From the NCBI RefSeq assembly GCF_014396785.1, contig NZ_CP060718.1:1-64000 (forward strand): a stretch of 64,000 nucleotides of DNA, written 5' to 3'. Within the stretch, counting starts at the first letter, position 1, and each line of letters opens with the position of its first letter. Positions 35,401 through 45,400 of this stretch are shown here, one piece after another. The stretch is from Sphingomonas lutea. Lineage in GTDB: Bacteria > Pseudomonadota > Alphaproteobacteria > Sphingomonadales > Sphingomonadaceae. The position numbers and the translations under genes were made by a program. Under the pieces are notes generated by a model. That model worked only from the letters and a program-made list of their open reading frames with translations. It did no database searches and had not been told where the DNA came from.

Positions 35401-37072
35401 CGAGCTGCCCCACGAGCGCCGTGGGGACTTCCTCGAGAACGCGGAAACCGAAATTCTCCAGGACCGGGACGGCCTCGGACAGCGGGATGAGCGCGCCCTC
35501 ACGATAGGTCTTCAAACGCAGGTGGCCCGGTGCATCGGCTTCCGACTGCGAAATGCGCACGCTTCGGTCGGCGTCGCTGTTCAGCGTGCACAAGCGCAGG
35601 ATGTCCGCAGCGCCCTCCTCGGGCGCGGTTCGCGCGCGATAGCCGTCCGGGAAGGCGCCAAGATAGGTCAGTGCAAGGCGCGTGGCGCGGGCCGGACCGG
35701 CCGCCTCGATCAGCTCGCCTTCGACCGCCGGCGCCCAGCCGCGCACCATCTCGACCACGGCGGAGTCGAGCGCTTCCGTGTCGGGAGGCGGCGCGGCAGC
35801 GTCGATATATTGCGTGTAGCGGATGAGCGCGAGGTCGCCATCGCCAAGCTCCACCGACCAGCTGGTGATGTCGCGTCCGACCTCCGACCCGAGAAGCAGT
35901 GCGATCGCCGTCCGGCGGGAGGTGGTCAGGTCCTCGCGCGGCAGCCAGACGAAGGTGAAGAGCTGCCCTTTAAGGATGCTTCGAACCTGGACCAGGGTCG
36001 GCCGCGGGCGGTCGGCCAGCGACATTGCGGTGAGCACCAGCTGGCGAGTCGACTCATGATCGACGGTAATCAGCAGGTCGCGCGGAAGGGAGGCTACGGC
36101 GTGCCGCAACGCCTTCCCGGAATGGCCCTTGGGATCGAAGCCAAAATCCTTGTCCAGCTGTTCGAGGCGCGCGCGAAGCACCGGCACCTCTTCCGCCGGC
36201 ACGGTCAACGCCTGGCTGGTCCACAGGCCGGCGTGAACGCCGATACCAACGATCTTGCCGCCCTCTTTAAGAGGAACCACGACGAGGTCGAGCGGCACGC
36301 GGCGATGAACGCTCGACTTTCGCTCGGCCTTGGCCATCAACGGCACCTGTCCGCCATTCTCGAAATAGCGCATGGCACCAAGTGCCCCGCCCTCATCCGT
36401 AGGCGCGCCGGGAACGCTGAAGATACCCAGCCCTTCGGTCGGGACCACGCCCGGCTTCTCGACATGGTAGCCGAGAAGCGTCATCGCCCCATCGGCAAAC
36501 CAGTTCAGCAGCGCGGAGCCTTCGGGATCGTCGATCGCCGCGGCGTCGGCCCGCATCTTGTCCTGCAGCGGATGCCAGTCGCGAACCGCCAGCCGGACGT
36601 CGGTCAGCACGCGGCGCAGGTCGGCCGCCAATGCCTGGCGCGCCTTGGCGTCGATCCGGTCGAGCTCAATGTACATCATGGATTCGCGGCGGCCCTTGTC
36701 CGCGCACAGCAGCTCAACGCCATTAAGAACGCCCTTGCCGTCGCGGCGGACGCAAACCACGGGGTGAAGCAGGCGATGAATCGTCACCTGACGCGCGGCG
36801 ATGGCGTTTGCGACCGAATCGACCAGGAAGGGCATATCGTCATTGACGATGCCGATGCGCATGCGCCGGTTGCCCGCCTCGCCGCCGGTCGACTGGACCG
36901 CGATCTCGATTTCGCCGGGCGCTCGCTTGGCGGCGACTTCCGCAAGGAATTCGGCAGCCTCCCGCTCACTGTCCCGATCGAAGCCGCGCGTCTCCCCGGG
37001 GAGCGCATTGCGGGTCAAGGCCTTGCGAATGGATTCAACGAGCGGCTGAGGCAGGCGCGTGTGGGCCGTCAT
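32432..37072 (-). CDS. gdhB: NAD-specific glutamate dehydrogenase, large (180 kDa) class
   Basis: A 1546-aa enzyme deaminating glutamate to 2-oxoglutarate. This large class has long regulatory N- and C-terminal regions around a GDH core. The catalytic segment is GGPIARGGLRWSDRRDDFRT followed by VKNAVIVPTGAKGGFYPKQ, with the active-site Lys, and the nucleotide domain has VTVAGCGDMSGDVFGNGMLL. The length is typical for alphaproteobacteria. The gene symbol follows common usage. Several long plus-strand frames within it are shadows. Confidence 0.95.
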   Translation of the reverse strand: MTAHTRLPQPLVESIRKALTRNALPGETRGFDRDSEREAAEFLAEVAAKRAPGEIEIAVQSTGGEAGNRRMRIGIVNDDMPFLVDSVANAIAARQVTIHRLLHPVVCVRRDGKGVLNGVELLCADKGRRESMMYIELDRIDAKARQALAADLRRVLTDVRLAVRDWHPLQDKMRADAAAIDDPEGSALLNWFADGAMTLLGYHVEKPGVVPTEGLGIFSVPGAPTDEGGALGAMRYFENGGQVPLMAKAERKSSVHRRVPLDLVVVPLKEGGKIVGIGVHAGLWTSQALTVPAEEVPVLRARLEQLDKDFGFDPKGHSGKALRHAVASLPRDLLITVDHESTRQLVLTAMSLADRPRPTLVQVRSILKGQLFTFVWLPREDLTTSRRTAIALLLGSEVGRDITSWSVELGDGDLALIRYTQYIDAAAPPPDTEALDSAVVEMVRGWAPAVEGELIEAAGPARATRLALTYLGAFPDGYRARTAPEEGAADILRLCTLNSDADRSVRISQSEADAPGHLRLKTYREGALIPLSEAVPVLENFGFRVLEEVPTALVGQLGFIHDFRVEVASEADLASINARLPEIEQAISNVLCGAAENDEFNQLVLYAGLGTQAVVWLRAWFRYLRQTGSSFGLITIVDALRRAPNATRALVDLFVAAHDPAAEDREKQVARNRQRLDDALAKVRSIDDDRILRRLRALVEAILRTNAFAPAAAEALAFKIDSARVPGLPAPVPWREIWVYSPRIEGIHLRGGPIARGGLRWSDRRDDFRTEILGLVKAQMVKNAVIVPTGAKGGFYPKQLPSITNRDAWLAEGTESYRIFIRSLLSITDNLVNDKVVHPDGVVIHDGDDPYFVVAADKGTATFSDVANAIALERNFWLGDAFASGGSNGYDHKAMGITARGAWISVQRHFLEMGIDVQTDDVTVAGCGDMSGDVFGNGMLLSKSIKVVAAFDHRHIFIDPNPDAKKSWAERKRMFELPRSSWDDYDRDLISKGGGVFARTEKSIEISAEMRKLLGIDARSLDPTSLINAILKADIDLLWFGGIGTYIKASTQSHADVGDPANDVLRVSADEVRAKVIGEGANLAITQAGRIEFAENGGRINTDFIDNSAGVDCSDNEVNIKIPLNREMREGRLTEAKRNALLAKMTDDVAELVLEDNRLQSLALSVAEAGGAHAVPRFARTIELLEATGRLDRKVEGLASNEDLIRRAQENRGLTRPELAVVLSISKIALQDAAEDLQLADDKLLEPQLFDAFPMPMRKAHAAAIRAHRLRHEIVATKVANRLVNRLGPGMAFDLTEEEGASLQQVVSAFLVVERLLDLEKLWLEIEEDSLPEAIRVELFAIAAATVRAHLSDVLRSVGGETNVSKLCARLEPGVRKIASQATRLIRSEVRNEAAARRDRLIALGASEDIVRGLVRLYELDGIFGIAALAADRKSDELALTRAYTTLGEALGVDWAQQQVARFVPSDQWERLLTAGLARDFEQLRIDFLARHRGKDPDATVTAWIEAQHERIAQFRKLVERARAEGQVSASMLGQIASQARILLSR

Positions 37073-37156
37073 GGGGTGATTGGGCTCCGCGAGTGGGGCG
37101 ATGCGGGCGGCCTATAGACCCGCGCTCCCAAAGCGGACAACCCCGTGGGCTAGCTG

Positions 37157-38503
37157 TCAGGCGGCGCGACGGATGACGCGTTCGGCCAGGGGCTCGTCGT
37201 TGAGGACGGCGACCAGCTGGTGCTGCCCATCGGCACTTCGGCGCGTAACAACCACCGCAAATTCGGCCTCGACGGGCACATCGGCCAGCGCGATGGCCGG
37301 TGCCCGGCGCAGCTTGGCGCGGGCCGCGTCTCCGCGATCGTCCGGGCGCGGTCCCGGTCGGCGCGCAGCGCGCTCCGCGGCAACCAGCGCCTTGAGGCCG
37401 CCGGCCTGGCCTTCGATGAAATCGCGGAATTTCCCGGCTTCGACCTGCTGCCGGTGGGCATGGGAAAGCGCAGCCGCAAACTCCGTCAGCCGCGCCTTGT
37501 CGTAATCGACGCCGAAAACCAACTTCACGACCGGCGTCATCGGCGCCCGCGCCTGCGCCTTCACCCCAGAATCGTCGAGGATTTCGGCGTAGCCTTCAGG
37601 GTCGTCCGTCGCGGCCAAGGAGAAATCGTAGGCCAAAGCCAGCGCAGCGTAGAGTGCGCCGCGGGTGCGCCCCTCACCCAGCTTGACCGCCTCGGCCCCT
37701 TCGCGCGCCGCCCATAAGCGGTCTGCCAGACCGGCGTCGGCGTCGAGAGCAGGAACTGCCAGGCCATCGTCGTCGCTGTCGTCATGCAGCGGGCCGTCTT
37801 CCCAAGAGAAATGGGGAACTGGCTGGACATGCTCGTCCGCGGATTCGGAAACAGCCGGGACGTCAGCTGGCGGAGCCTCATCGTCGCCTCCCAGCAACAG
37901 CTCGGGAAACGCGTCCGGAACGTCGGCGGCGGAGGCCAGGTCCAGCATCGGCACCATCGGAACGAAGGCCGTATCGGGGGTAGCGTCCACGGCCTTCCAG
38001 TTGATGACGCCGTAGATGAAATCGATCGTCTCGCCGTCCGACGAGAAGGGCATGAGGATGCCGCGATAGCAGATATTCTCTTCGCGCTGGTTCACATATT
38101 CGGCTTCGAAGCCGATCGGCGCGCGGTTGGCGATGATCTGCAGATAATGGTCCGTCAGCCGCGACAGCAGCGACCGGCTCGGCACCTCCGAAGTCGTTCG
38201 TGCGTCGTCGGCCAGCCCGCATTCCTCGCGGATGGCGCCCCCAATGTAGGGCATCGCCGGGCTATCGCGGCCGCAGGTAAAATCGAGCAATACGCTGTGC
38301 GCCGAAAAATCCTCGAGATTGCCGGGTTCGAGATCCTCGATCGACGGGAAGTCGCGACCGTCGAGCAGCGACACCCAGTAATTATAGGCACGCACATGCA
38401 TGCGCCGCTCGTCCGTACCGATCGCCGCAGCGACGGCGGCCGCAGATGCATCGGCGGCCACCGAAGGCTCGAAGTCACTTGGATACCCGCGGAACCCGTC
38501 CAT
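37157..38503 (-). CDS. PAS-domain protein (PAS_5 type)
   Basis: A 448-aa cytoplasmic protein. Residues about 35-165 match the alphaproteobacterial PAS_5 fold (YNYWVSLLDGRDFPSIEDLE, YIGGAIREECGL, IGFEAEYVNQREENICYRGI, LMPFSSDGETIDFIYGVINW). The remainder is acidic then helical (ARAPMTPVVKLVFGVDYDKA) with no output domain I recognise. It may sense a ligand or act as an adaptor. Upstream of NAD-GDH on the same strand, 84 bases apart. Confidence 0.8.
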   Translation of the reverse strand: MDGFRGYPSDFEPSVAADASAAAVAAAIGTDERRMHVRAYNYWVSLLDGRDFPSIEDLEPGNLEDFSAHSVLLDFTCGRDSPAMPYIGGAIREECGLADDARTTSEVPSRSLLSRLTDHYLQIIANRAPIGFEAEYVNQREENICYRGILMPFSSDGETIDFIYGVINWKAVDATPDTAFVPMVPMLDLASAADVPDAFPELLLGGDDEAPPADVPAVSESADEHVQPVPHFSWEDGPLHDDSDDDGLAVPALDADAGLADRLWAAREGAEAVKLGEGRTRGALYAALALAYDFSLAATDDPEGYAEILDDSGVKAQARAPMTPVVKLVFGVDYDKARLTEFAAALSHAHRQQVEAGKFRDFIEGQAGGLKALVAAERAARRPGPRPDDRGDAARAKLRRAPAIALADVPVEAEFAVVVTRRSADGQHQLVAVLNDEPLAERVIRRAA

Positions 38504-38645
38504 TGCCGCTCCACCCCTTCATTTGGCAGAGAAAATGGCCCAGCGTGGTTACCATGAAGTTAATCACATCCATGATGCGATACGGCCTGATGCCCTTGCC
38601 CGCGCGCGGTCGCTTTGTTAGGGGCCCAGCCTTCCGGGAAGCCAA

Positions 38646-38721
38646 GCCGCTTTAGCTCAGCTGGTAGAGCACATCATTCGTAATGATGGGGTCAGGTGTT
38701 CGAGTCACCTAAGCGGCACCA
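38646..38721 (+). tRNA. tRNA-Thr (anticodon CGU)
   Basis: A 76-nt cloverleaf with encoded CCA. The acceptor arms GCCGCTT and AAGCGGC pair perfectly. The anticodon stem CATCA/TGATG encloses loop TTCGTAA (anticodon CGT at DNA level), and a T-loop TTCGAGT is present. It is followed by the 440-base gap and the subtilase cassette. Confidence 0.95.
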
Positions 38722-39161
38722 CCCTAAAATCGATGAGCGGCCGTGCAGGCGATCGTCTCTTTTGCGTAGCCCGCCCGTGATCTGATCCTACATTTGTGAA
38801 CCGGCCAGTAAACGACAAGCACTCGATCTGAGTCGCGCGTCTGCCTGACTATAACGCCTTGAGAGAATGCGTTTCTTCGGGCGTTGCTAATTTATGTTAT
38901 TTAGCCGATATTGTGACATCAGCTTGCCGACTGACTGATTGTGCAACTCGCGGCCCATTGGGCGGTGGGTTACCCGTTGTTGTGGAGACCGCGCATGGTC
39001 ACGGAACCTGAATTTTCCTCGAGCGCCCACGCCAGGATTCTGCTGCCCTTTCGATCCTGACGCTCGCGCAAGCGGGCAGATCAGAGCCAGCGCGACAGCG
39101 CCGCCGATCCTCGGGGCACCTTCCCGATAGGTCGACCAAATTACCGCGGGGAGCGAAAACC
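38722..39161. other. 440-base gap between tRNA-Thr and the hydrolase/protease cassette
   Basis: No gene is supported. The stretch 38860-38935 is clearly AT-richer than its surroundings (TTGCTAATTTATGTTATTTA) and is the likely promoter region of the downstream four-gene unit. A weak stem (AACGCC with GGCGTT, 38852-38885) is present. I looked for a second copy of the tRNA-Thr 3' end as an attachment site and did not find a clear one within the cassette or at its far end. Confidence 0.5.
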
Positions 39162-39965
39162 ATGAATACCGCACGCAGACCGGCGCGCAAACCGGCTATC
39201 CGCCTTGTCGGAGATGATGACCGGGCCGCCACGCGCTTCAACGTCGGGGAAAGCATCGCCTTAGAGGCGAGCGGCTTGGCACCGGCCAAGGTTCATGACC
39301 TCAACATTCGGATCGATCAGAAGACCGCGCTCGATTTGCGGCTGATCTCCGACCGGGACGGAAACATTCCCGCCACCGTGATCTGGGCGCAGCTGGGCTT
39401 CGACGACCCCGCGTCGGGCGCGCGATACACTTTGGTTGAAGCTCTTGAGAGGTTTGGCGGCAGGACGATAGAAATCGTCGTCCGGCAGGAACGGCGCAAA
39501 ATCACCGCGGCGAAAGCTGTGATCGAAAAGCGCCTGACGCGGCCGCTCGTGGCCGTGGTCGACGCGGCCGGCCGCCTCCTCAATGCCGTCGACGAAGAAG
39601 GCGAAGAACCGCACCTCCTGCTGGCCGGCCTTGCATCATCCGGATCCGTGGTCGTGACGGCGGTAGCGCGCCAGCATGACTGGTACGTTGGTGCGCGCCT
39701 GGAAGAGGCATTGACGAGAACGGGTGATCCCGCGCGGATGGAGGTCGAGATCAGGGAAGGTGACGCCCGGGTCACGAGGTTCCCGCTGGCCCGCGATCTT
39801 CCGCCGGGCGCATACGACCTGATCGTGCGTCCGATCCGCTACGGCTACGAACATCACCTCGCCCCGCTCGTCACTCGACATGACATCATCGGAAGCAGGC
39901 GCATCACCGGCTTGGTGGTCCGCGAGGATTTCTGGCGCGCAAAGCCCGTCCTGGGGGCTGCGTGA
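39162..39965 (+). CDS. Hypothetical beta-domain protein, first gene of the subtilase cassette
   Basis: A 267-aa soluble protein (MNTARRPARKPAIRLVGDDD) with no signal peptide. An N-terminal Ig-like segment (FNVGESIALEASGLAPAKVH, RLISDRDGNIPATVIW) and a C-terminal segment PPGAYDLIVRPIRYG followed by DIIGSRRITGLVVREDF are visible. The latter closely parallels PGEYDIVADFGNN and DIIDGYFIAGFRVVEDP in the next gene, so the two share a homologous beta domain. It overlaps that gene as GTGA. No known function. Confidence 0.78.
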   Translation: MNTARRPARKPAIRLVGDDDRAATRFNVGESIALEASGLAPAKVHDLNIRIDQKTALDLRLISDRDGNIPATVIWAQLGFDDPASGARYTLVEALERFGGRTIEIVVRQERRKITAAKAVIEKRLTRPLVAVVDAAGRLLNAVDEEGEEPHLLLAGLASSGSVVVTAVARQHDWYVGARLEEALTRTGDPARMEVEIREGDARVTRFPLARDLPPGAYDLIVRPIRYGYEHHLAPLVTRHDIIGSRRITGLVVREDFWRAKPVLGAA

Positions 39966-41923
39966 ACAAAATTCCGATCAGCGGGCGAACGGTTTCCGGC
40001 GCTCCCTATTTTCGCTTCACCGACACGTTTGAAGTCGGTGCCGATGTGTGGGGTGCGCTAGATCCAGGCATCGTCGATCCCGGCAATGTCAGCAAAATGT
40101 GCGCGCTCTACGTCATTCCGAGCAAGTCGGATGTGCAATGGAATGCGGACAATTCCCTGGCTCACCTGGCGATCCTTGGCGGGAATGCCGCGGTGCCGAA
40201 GATCAAGGTTCAAGCGGGCTGCATCAATGCCAACAAGGTGTTGTTGTGGCCCGGTGCAAGCCAACCCGGAGAGTATGACATCGTCGCCGACTTCGGAAAT
40301 AATACACCGGACGCTGCAAGCTTCGTCAGCGACGCGCAATACAACACGCCGCTCGATATCATCGATGGCTACTTCATCGCCGGCTTCCGGGTTGTCGAGG
40401 ACCCGGGCACCCTCGGCGATTGGGCGCAGGTCGGTCAGTGGTTCTACAACGAGACGACCCAAGGGATCGCGACAGTCGTCGACGAAGCGGGCTCGTACAG
40501 CACACCGGGTGGCTTCGCGAGCGTCAACGTTTCCGTCCCGCGCAAAGCGAACGTCTTCTTTCCCGCTGATGCGCCAGGCGTCACAAGCCCTGCGCAGATC
40601 AGCGGCGTGTCCGCAAACTATCCCTTGATCGTCGTGATTCACGGCAACGGGCACAACTACACCAGCTACGATTTTCTACTGCAGCATCTCGCCCGCAACG
40701 GGTTCATTGCCGCGAGCATCCATATCAATTCGGGCATGTCCGGGCTCGGGCGCGCCAACATGCTGTTCGAGCATCTCGGGATACTCAAGCCGGCATTTGG
40801 GTCGAAGCTTCAGAACAACATCGGATTGCTGGGGCACAGCCGCGGCGGCGAAGCGGTGATCAAGGCGGCACGCCTCAACCAGCAGCAAGGGCTAGGTCAT
40901 GGCCTCAACGCCCTGATGGCGCTCGCTCCCACCGACCAGTACGGACACGAGACGCTCGTCGCGCCGTGGGCCACGCCGCATTTCGTTCTTTACGGATCGA
41001 GAGACGGAGACATCAAAGGCGACATCTACACACCCGGCTACACAACGGCGCAAACCGGCTTCGCCCTCTACGACCGGAGCGCCGACGCATCCAAGCAAAT
41101 GCTGTTCGTGCACCGGGCAAGCCACAACGGTTTCATCAACTATAACGAGGATTTCAGCGGTGAAGCGTCGACCTGCATAAGCGTGGCCGACCAGCAAAAG
41201 GTGATGCTGGCATATACGAACGCCTTCTTCCGCAAGGAGCTTAGCGCCGACCCAAGATGGGAGGGCATGTTCAGCGGGGATTGGGTACCGCCGTCCGTGA
41301 GCGTCAATGGAACGCTGGTGCAGACTCAATTCCGCCGTGCCGCGGCGAGCGTCATCGACGATTTCCAGGCCAATGCAACTTGGACAACGAGTTCCAGTGG
41401 CGGAGCGGTGACCTCGACCGGTCTCCCGGTCACGCCGGCCGAAGGGAAGCTTAGGGATCATCCTGCAGCCAGTGGAATCGATCCCCTTTCGCCGCATGAC
41501 AGCAGCGGCATGCGGATCCGATGGGACAATATCGGCGACAGGATCGACTGGGCCATCCCCGCCGGGCAGGGGAACGTATCGGCAGCTGACGTTCTGAGCA
41601 TCCGCCTTGGTCAAGTGGCCGGAAGTGCGATCAATCCGGCGAACGCCGCGCAGAACCTGAGGATCGCCCTCAGGGATGGAGCAGGTAACGAACGCGCGGT
41701 GCGGGTTGGCGCTTTCAGCACACTGCCGTATCCGGATGTCCGGCCGGTTTCGACGCGCACCAAGTCCGCGCTCCTGACGGTACGCATCCCGTTAAGTGCG
41801 TGGACCATCGTCTGCGCCGGTCAACCGAAAGTCGACCTTACCAATGTGGTGTCGGTCAGCCTTGTTCTGTCCGAGACTCCGGCAGGTGAAGTCTGCGTCG
41901 ATGAAATCGAATTCTCAGCTTGA
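39962..41923 (+). CDS. Large alpha/beta hydrolase with flanking beta domains
   Basis: A 653-aa protein, GTG 39962. Residues about 1-200 form a beta domain shared with the preceding gene. Residues about 210-430 are an alpha/beta hydrolase: oxyanion strand LIVVIHGNGHNYTSYDFLLQ, nucleophile elbow GHSRGG with S293, a probable acid in YGSRDGDIKGD, and H388 in RASHNGF. The arrangement resembles chlorophyllase/PAF-acetylhydrolase/cutinase-like esterases. Residues about 450-653 look like a carbohydrate-binding-type beta sandwich (RRAAASVIDDFQANATWTTS, IEFSA end). No signal peptide, so cytoplasmic or non-classically exported. Substrate unknown. Confidence 0.8.
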   Translation: MNKIPISGRTVSGAPYFRFTDTFEVGADVWGALDPGIVDPGNVSKMCALYVIPSKSDVQWNADNSLAHLAILGGNAAVPKIKVQAGCINANKVLLWPGASQPGEYDIVADFGNNTPDAASFVSDAQYNTPLDIIDGYFIAGFRVVEDPGTLGDWAQVGQWFYNETTQGIATVVDEAGSYSTPGGFASVNVSVPRKANVFFPADAPGVTSPAQISGVSANYPLIVVIHGNGHNYTSYDFLLQHLARNGFIAASIHINSGMSGLGRANMLFEHLGILKPAFGSKLQNNIGLLGHSRGGEAVIKAARLNQQQGLGHGLNALMALAPTDQYGHETLVAPWATPHFVLYGSRDGDIKGDIYTPGYTTAQTGFALYDRSADASKQMLFVHRASHNGFINYNEDFSGEASTCISVADQQKVMLAYTNAFFRKELSADPRWEGMFSGDWVPPSVSVNGTLVQTQFRRAAASVIDDFQANATWTTSSSGGAVTSTGLPVTPAEGKLRDHPAASGIDPLSPHDSSGMRIRWDNIGDRIDWAIPAGQGNVSAADVLSIRLGQVAGSAINPANAAQNLRIALRDGAGNERAVRVGAFSTLPYPDVRPVSTRTKSALLTVRIPLSAWTIVCAGQPKVDLTNVVSVSLVLSETPAGEVCVDEIEFSA

Positions 41924-42384
41924 AGGACATCAGGATGTTTTCCATTTCCCAGATGCTTTCTGTCCGCGAGCAGACCAAGCTCAGCACCCGGACCTTTGAA
42001 ACCCTGCTCGACCTCAACGATCGGCCGCACCTGCTGCTCGCGATTGAGATCCGGGGCGCTATCTTCCCGCACATGAACGCAGAACCGTTCGTGCAGATTG
42101 TCGACGAACGCCGGCGCGGAGCCAGAAGCTGGATCGCGGACGTTGCCGACGATGGGTCCGCGATCACCGGCTATTTCCCGCTGGACGCAGACCTTTCCGG
42201 GTCGATCGTGGAATTTGGATACGGCTCGAGCGCATTCGGACGCATCGCGAACTATCGAGCCTCTGGTGAAAAGCTGGACCGCGACAGGCTTTCTGCAAGG
42301 ACGGTGGTCGTCACCATCGAGCTCATTCGCAAGATCAGCAAGCTGAAGTCGGACGAGGATCCGTTGGCAGTCCTGACGGAATAG
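41920..42384 (+). CDS. Hypothetical protein between hydrolase and subtilase
   Basis: A 154-aa protein. TTG 41920 overlaps the hydrolase stop as TTGA; ATG 41935 (MFSISQMLSVREQTKLSTRT) is the alternative. Mostly predicted strands (HLLLAIEIRGAIFPHMN, FVQIVDERRRGARSWIADVA) with an acidic middle and a basic C-terminal helix (ELIRKISKLKSDED). No motif recognised. Its position suggests a dedicated partner of the flanking enzymes. Confidence 0.75.
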   Translation: MKDIRMFSISQMLSVREQTKLSTRTFETLLDLNDRPHLLLAIEIRGAIFPHMNAEPFVQIVDERRRGARSWIADVADDGSAITGYFPLDADLSGSIVEFGYGSSAFGRIANYRASGEKLDRDRLSARTVVVTIELIRKISKLKSDEDPLAVLTE

Positions 42385-42426
42385 AGAGAGCGCCTGACAA
42401 CCCTTTAAGCCGAAGGAGCCGGAGAC

Positions 42427-45400
42427 ATGGCAACGCAAGACAAGATGCTATCGGCGCGGCTTGTTGTCGACGTCGTCGATGTCAACGGTGAGCCCCTCAA
42501 GGCTGCGAAAGTGGAATTCAGAGGCGACAATAGCAAAGGTGCGGCCGCACGATTTGCACGGGAAGGCCACAGTTACGTCGCAGAAATCCGCACTCCGCTT
42601 CGCGGAGAGGTCCGCGTCACAAGCGAGGGTTACGAAGAGCAGGCTCGTGACGTCGGCCTCACGAGCGGTGAGAACCGGGAGCTGTTCGTGTTGGGCCCGC
42701 GCGGCTCCAGATATTATTTCCGTGAGAAAGTGCGGATGCCGGTGGAGGCGCCGAGAAACCTTTTCGCGCTTACCTTGTCCCAGCGTGCGCGGCGCGACGC
42801 GTCCAAGGTCAATGAGTTGCTGCGATCCCTGAAGATAAAGCCGCAGCGCGCTTCAGAGTTAGCCGAACGCTCCGGGACGTTCCTGTTCGAAGTGCCCGTG
42901 ACCAACGCACGAGCGATGTTGGCCCGCCTATCCGAGCATCCCGCCATTGAGCATGTGGGCGCGGTCGTATCCCTGCGCGAGGGGGGCAACTTCTCGCACC
43001 TCACGCAGGATGTGATCGTCCGCTTCAACGGTCCCCGTCTACGGGACGTGCAACGGATAGCGGAAAGCCTCGGTTTCAGCGTCACGCGCGAAATCGTCTA
43101 CGCGCCGCATAGCTATGTTCTGCGCTGGCAAAAGCCGGCAACGCTCGAGATTCTGGATGCCATCGAGCGTTTGGCGAAGCGGCCTGACGTCGAGTGGGCC
43201 GAGCCGAGCCTGGTCGTCACTCCCGAACTTGACGCGATAACGCCCACCGATTTTCTGTGGGCGGGCCTGTGGGATCGCCAGCTGATCGGACTTCCCGATG
43301 CGTGGCAGAATCTTCAGGATGCGGGCCTCGAGCCTTTTGGAGACCCGAACATACTGCTTGCGGTCTGGGACAGCGGAACGCAGACGGCGGCCGGAATCCC
43401 GACCAACGCCGACTTCACCGGTAATTTGAGCAACGGTCAGCCCAAGGTGCTCGCCGCGTTCGACTTCATCAACATGGTGGCTAATAATGACAGTCCGTGG
43501 AGCGATCACGGCTCGGGCGTCGCTGGCGTGTCGGCGGCGATGGCGAATAATCCGTCGCCGGTCGCCGGCCAGACGTACGGCCTGGTCGGCAGCGCCCCAA
43601 ACGTGCAAGTCATGCTGTGCGCGGGCACGGCTTCGACCGATCTGTATGTCGCCGATCAGTATATCTGGATGGCGGGATTCGATCCTCAGAGCCCGGTCGC
43701 CGGCTTTCCGGCGACGCCGCCGCTTCGCGGCGCGGATGTGATCACCTGCAGCCTGACGCCCGGCGCGGGAGCAGCCCTGTCAGGAATCGCGAGGGCCGCG
43801 CTCGACTTCGTCACCACCTTCGGCCGCGGCGGCAAGGGAACGATGTGCTTCTTCTCGACGGGGAATGCCAACCAAAACAACGTCATTGCGCGCCCTTACG
43901 GCGCGTATGAAAAATGCTTCGGCATTGCTGCCATCTCCTACGCAAACGACGGCGTCACCGAGGTCCGTGCCCCCTATTCTGGATGGGGACAGATTGCCTT
44001 CTGTTCGCCGTCGCAGGACCAATCCCCCACGGTCCACAATCCTCCGACCGGCTTCATGCCTTGGGCCGCCAGCCATGCCGGCCTGGGCAATCTCATCAGC
44101 TTTCCGCAAGCTTCGACCACGATTTCTTCCGCAAGCGTCGCAGGCGCAAATACCCTGACATTCGTGACCATTGTGGGTTTCGCGGTGAATGACGTGATCC
44201 ACGTGGGACCGATCGGTGCCCTTGGCAGTGAGCCGGCGAGAATCACTGCGGTCGATGGCGCGACGAATCAGGTCACGCTCGCCAGCGCGCTCCTGAACGC
44301 GCACGCGGCTGGAGACTTGATTCAGACCGGCCCGGCCAATCACAAGAATAACTTCGGCGGCACGTCGTCCGCGACACCCTTGTGCGCCGGCGTTGCCGCC
44401 CTTGTCCTCTCCGCCAACCCCGACCTGACCTATATCGAAGCGCGGCAGGTGATGCGCGACACGGCAATCAAGCTCGACCTCGCCAATACGGATCCGACCG
44501 GCCAATGGCTCGACGCCAGCGGGAACCCGTCCGTGACGTCCGGCCAGCCCGCGGTTCGAAGCCAATGGTACGGCTATGGACGGGTCGATGCGGAGGCGGC
44601 GGTCCAGGCGGCGATCGATTATGGGATGACCCGCGATCTCGTCATTCGCGACAATCTTTCCGACGTCGGAATCGTTGCGACCAGCGGCGCATTCTGGAAC
44701 AGTCCCGATATCTGGTGCAGAACAACTGCGCCGGCGATGGACCCGGGCGCATTACCCGCCAGCTATGGCGCGGCGGGGCCGCACCAAACTCCGGTCCGAG
44801 GCCAGCCGAACTGGATCTATGCCCGAGTCCACAACAATGGCACGACGGCGTCGCTCGATGCATGGGTGCGGTTGTCGATCACGCATTTTCCCGGCCTGGA
44901 ATTCACCTATCCGGAATCCTTTCAGCCGACCAACGGACCCGGGGATCCGCTACCTGTACCCGTGACCCCGGGAACCTATTTCATCGGAGAGGCAAAGGTT
45001 GCCGGCGTCCCCCCGGGCGGGGAGCAAGTGGTGGTGATCGAATGGCCGGCCGCCCTCATTCCGCCATCGACGGTCGCGTCCGGCACCGTAACTTGGCACC
45101 CCTGCCTGTTGGCGGAGATTGCGCCGCACGACGGCCCGGCGGCGACCGGCAACCATGTCTGGGACGACAATAATCTTGCGCAGAAGAACATTACCATCGT
45201 CGGCCCGGATTCCGCTTCAGACTTTGAGATGGCGGTCATCGTCGGAAACGAGGCCAATCGCGCAGACTTGCTCTATGTGGACATCTTCCGCGGCAAGCTA
45301 CCGCCTTCGGTCGAGCTGTATGTCGATCTGATGGACCCCAGACTGTTTCGTCAGCTGCGGAGTATCCATGCGCCGCACGACCGGCCCGAGCCCCAGGTGG

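Noticed and set aside
35051..37117. 688-aa plus-strand frame
   Set aside because: Antisense to the NAD-glutamate dehydrogenase gene; composition matches a shadow, no domain.
38887..39174. 95-aa minus-strand frame in the gap before the cassette
   Set aside because: No ribosome site, no conserved pattern, and it overlaps the probable promoter region.
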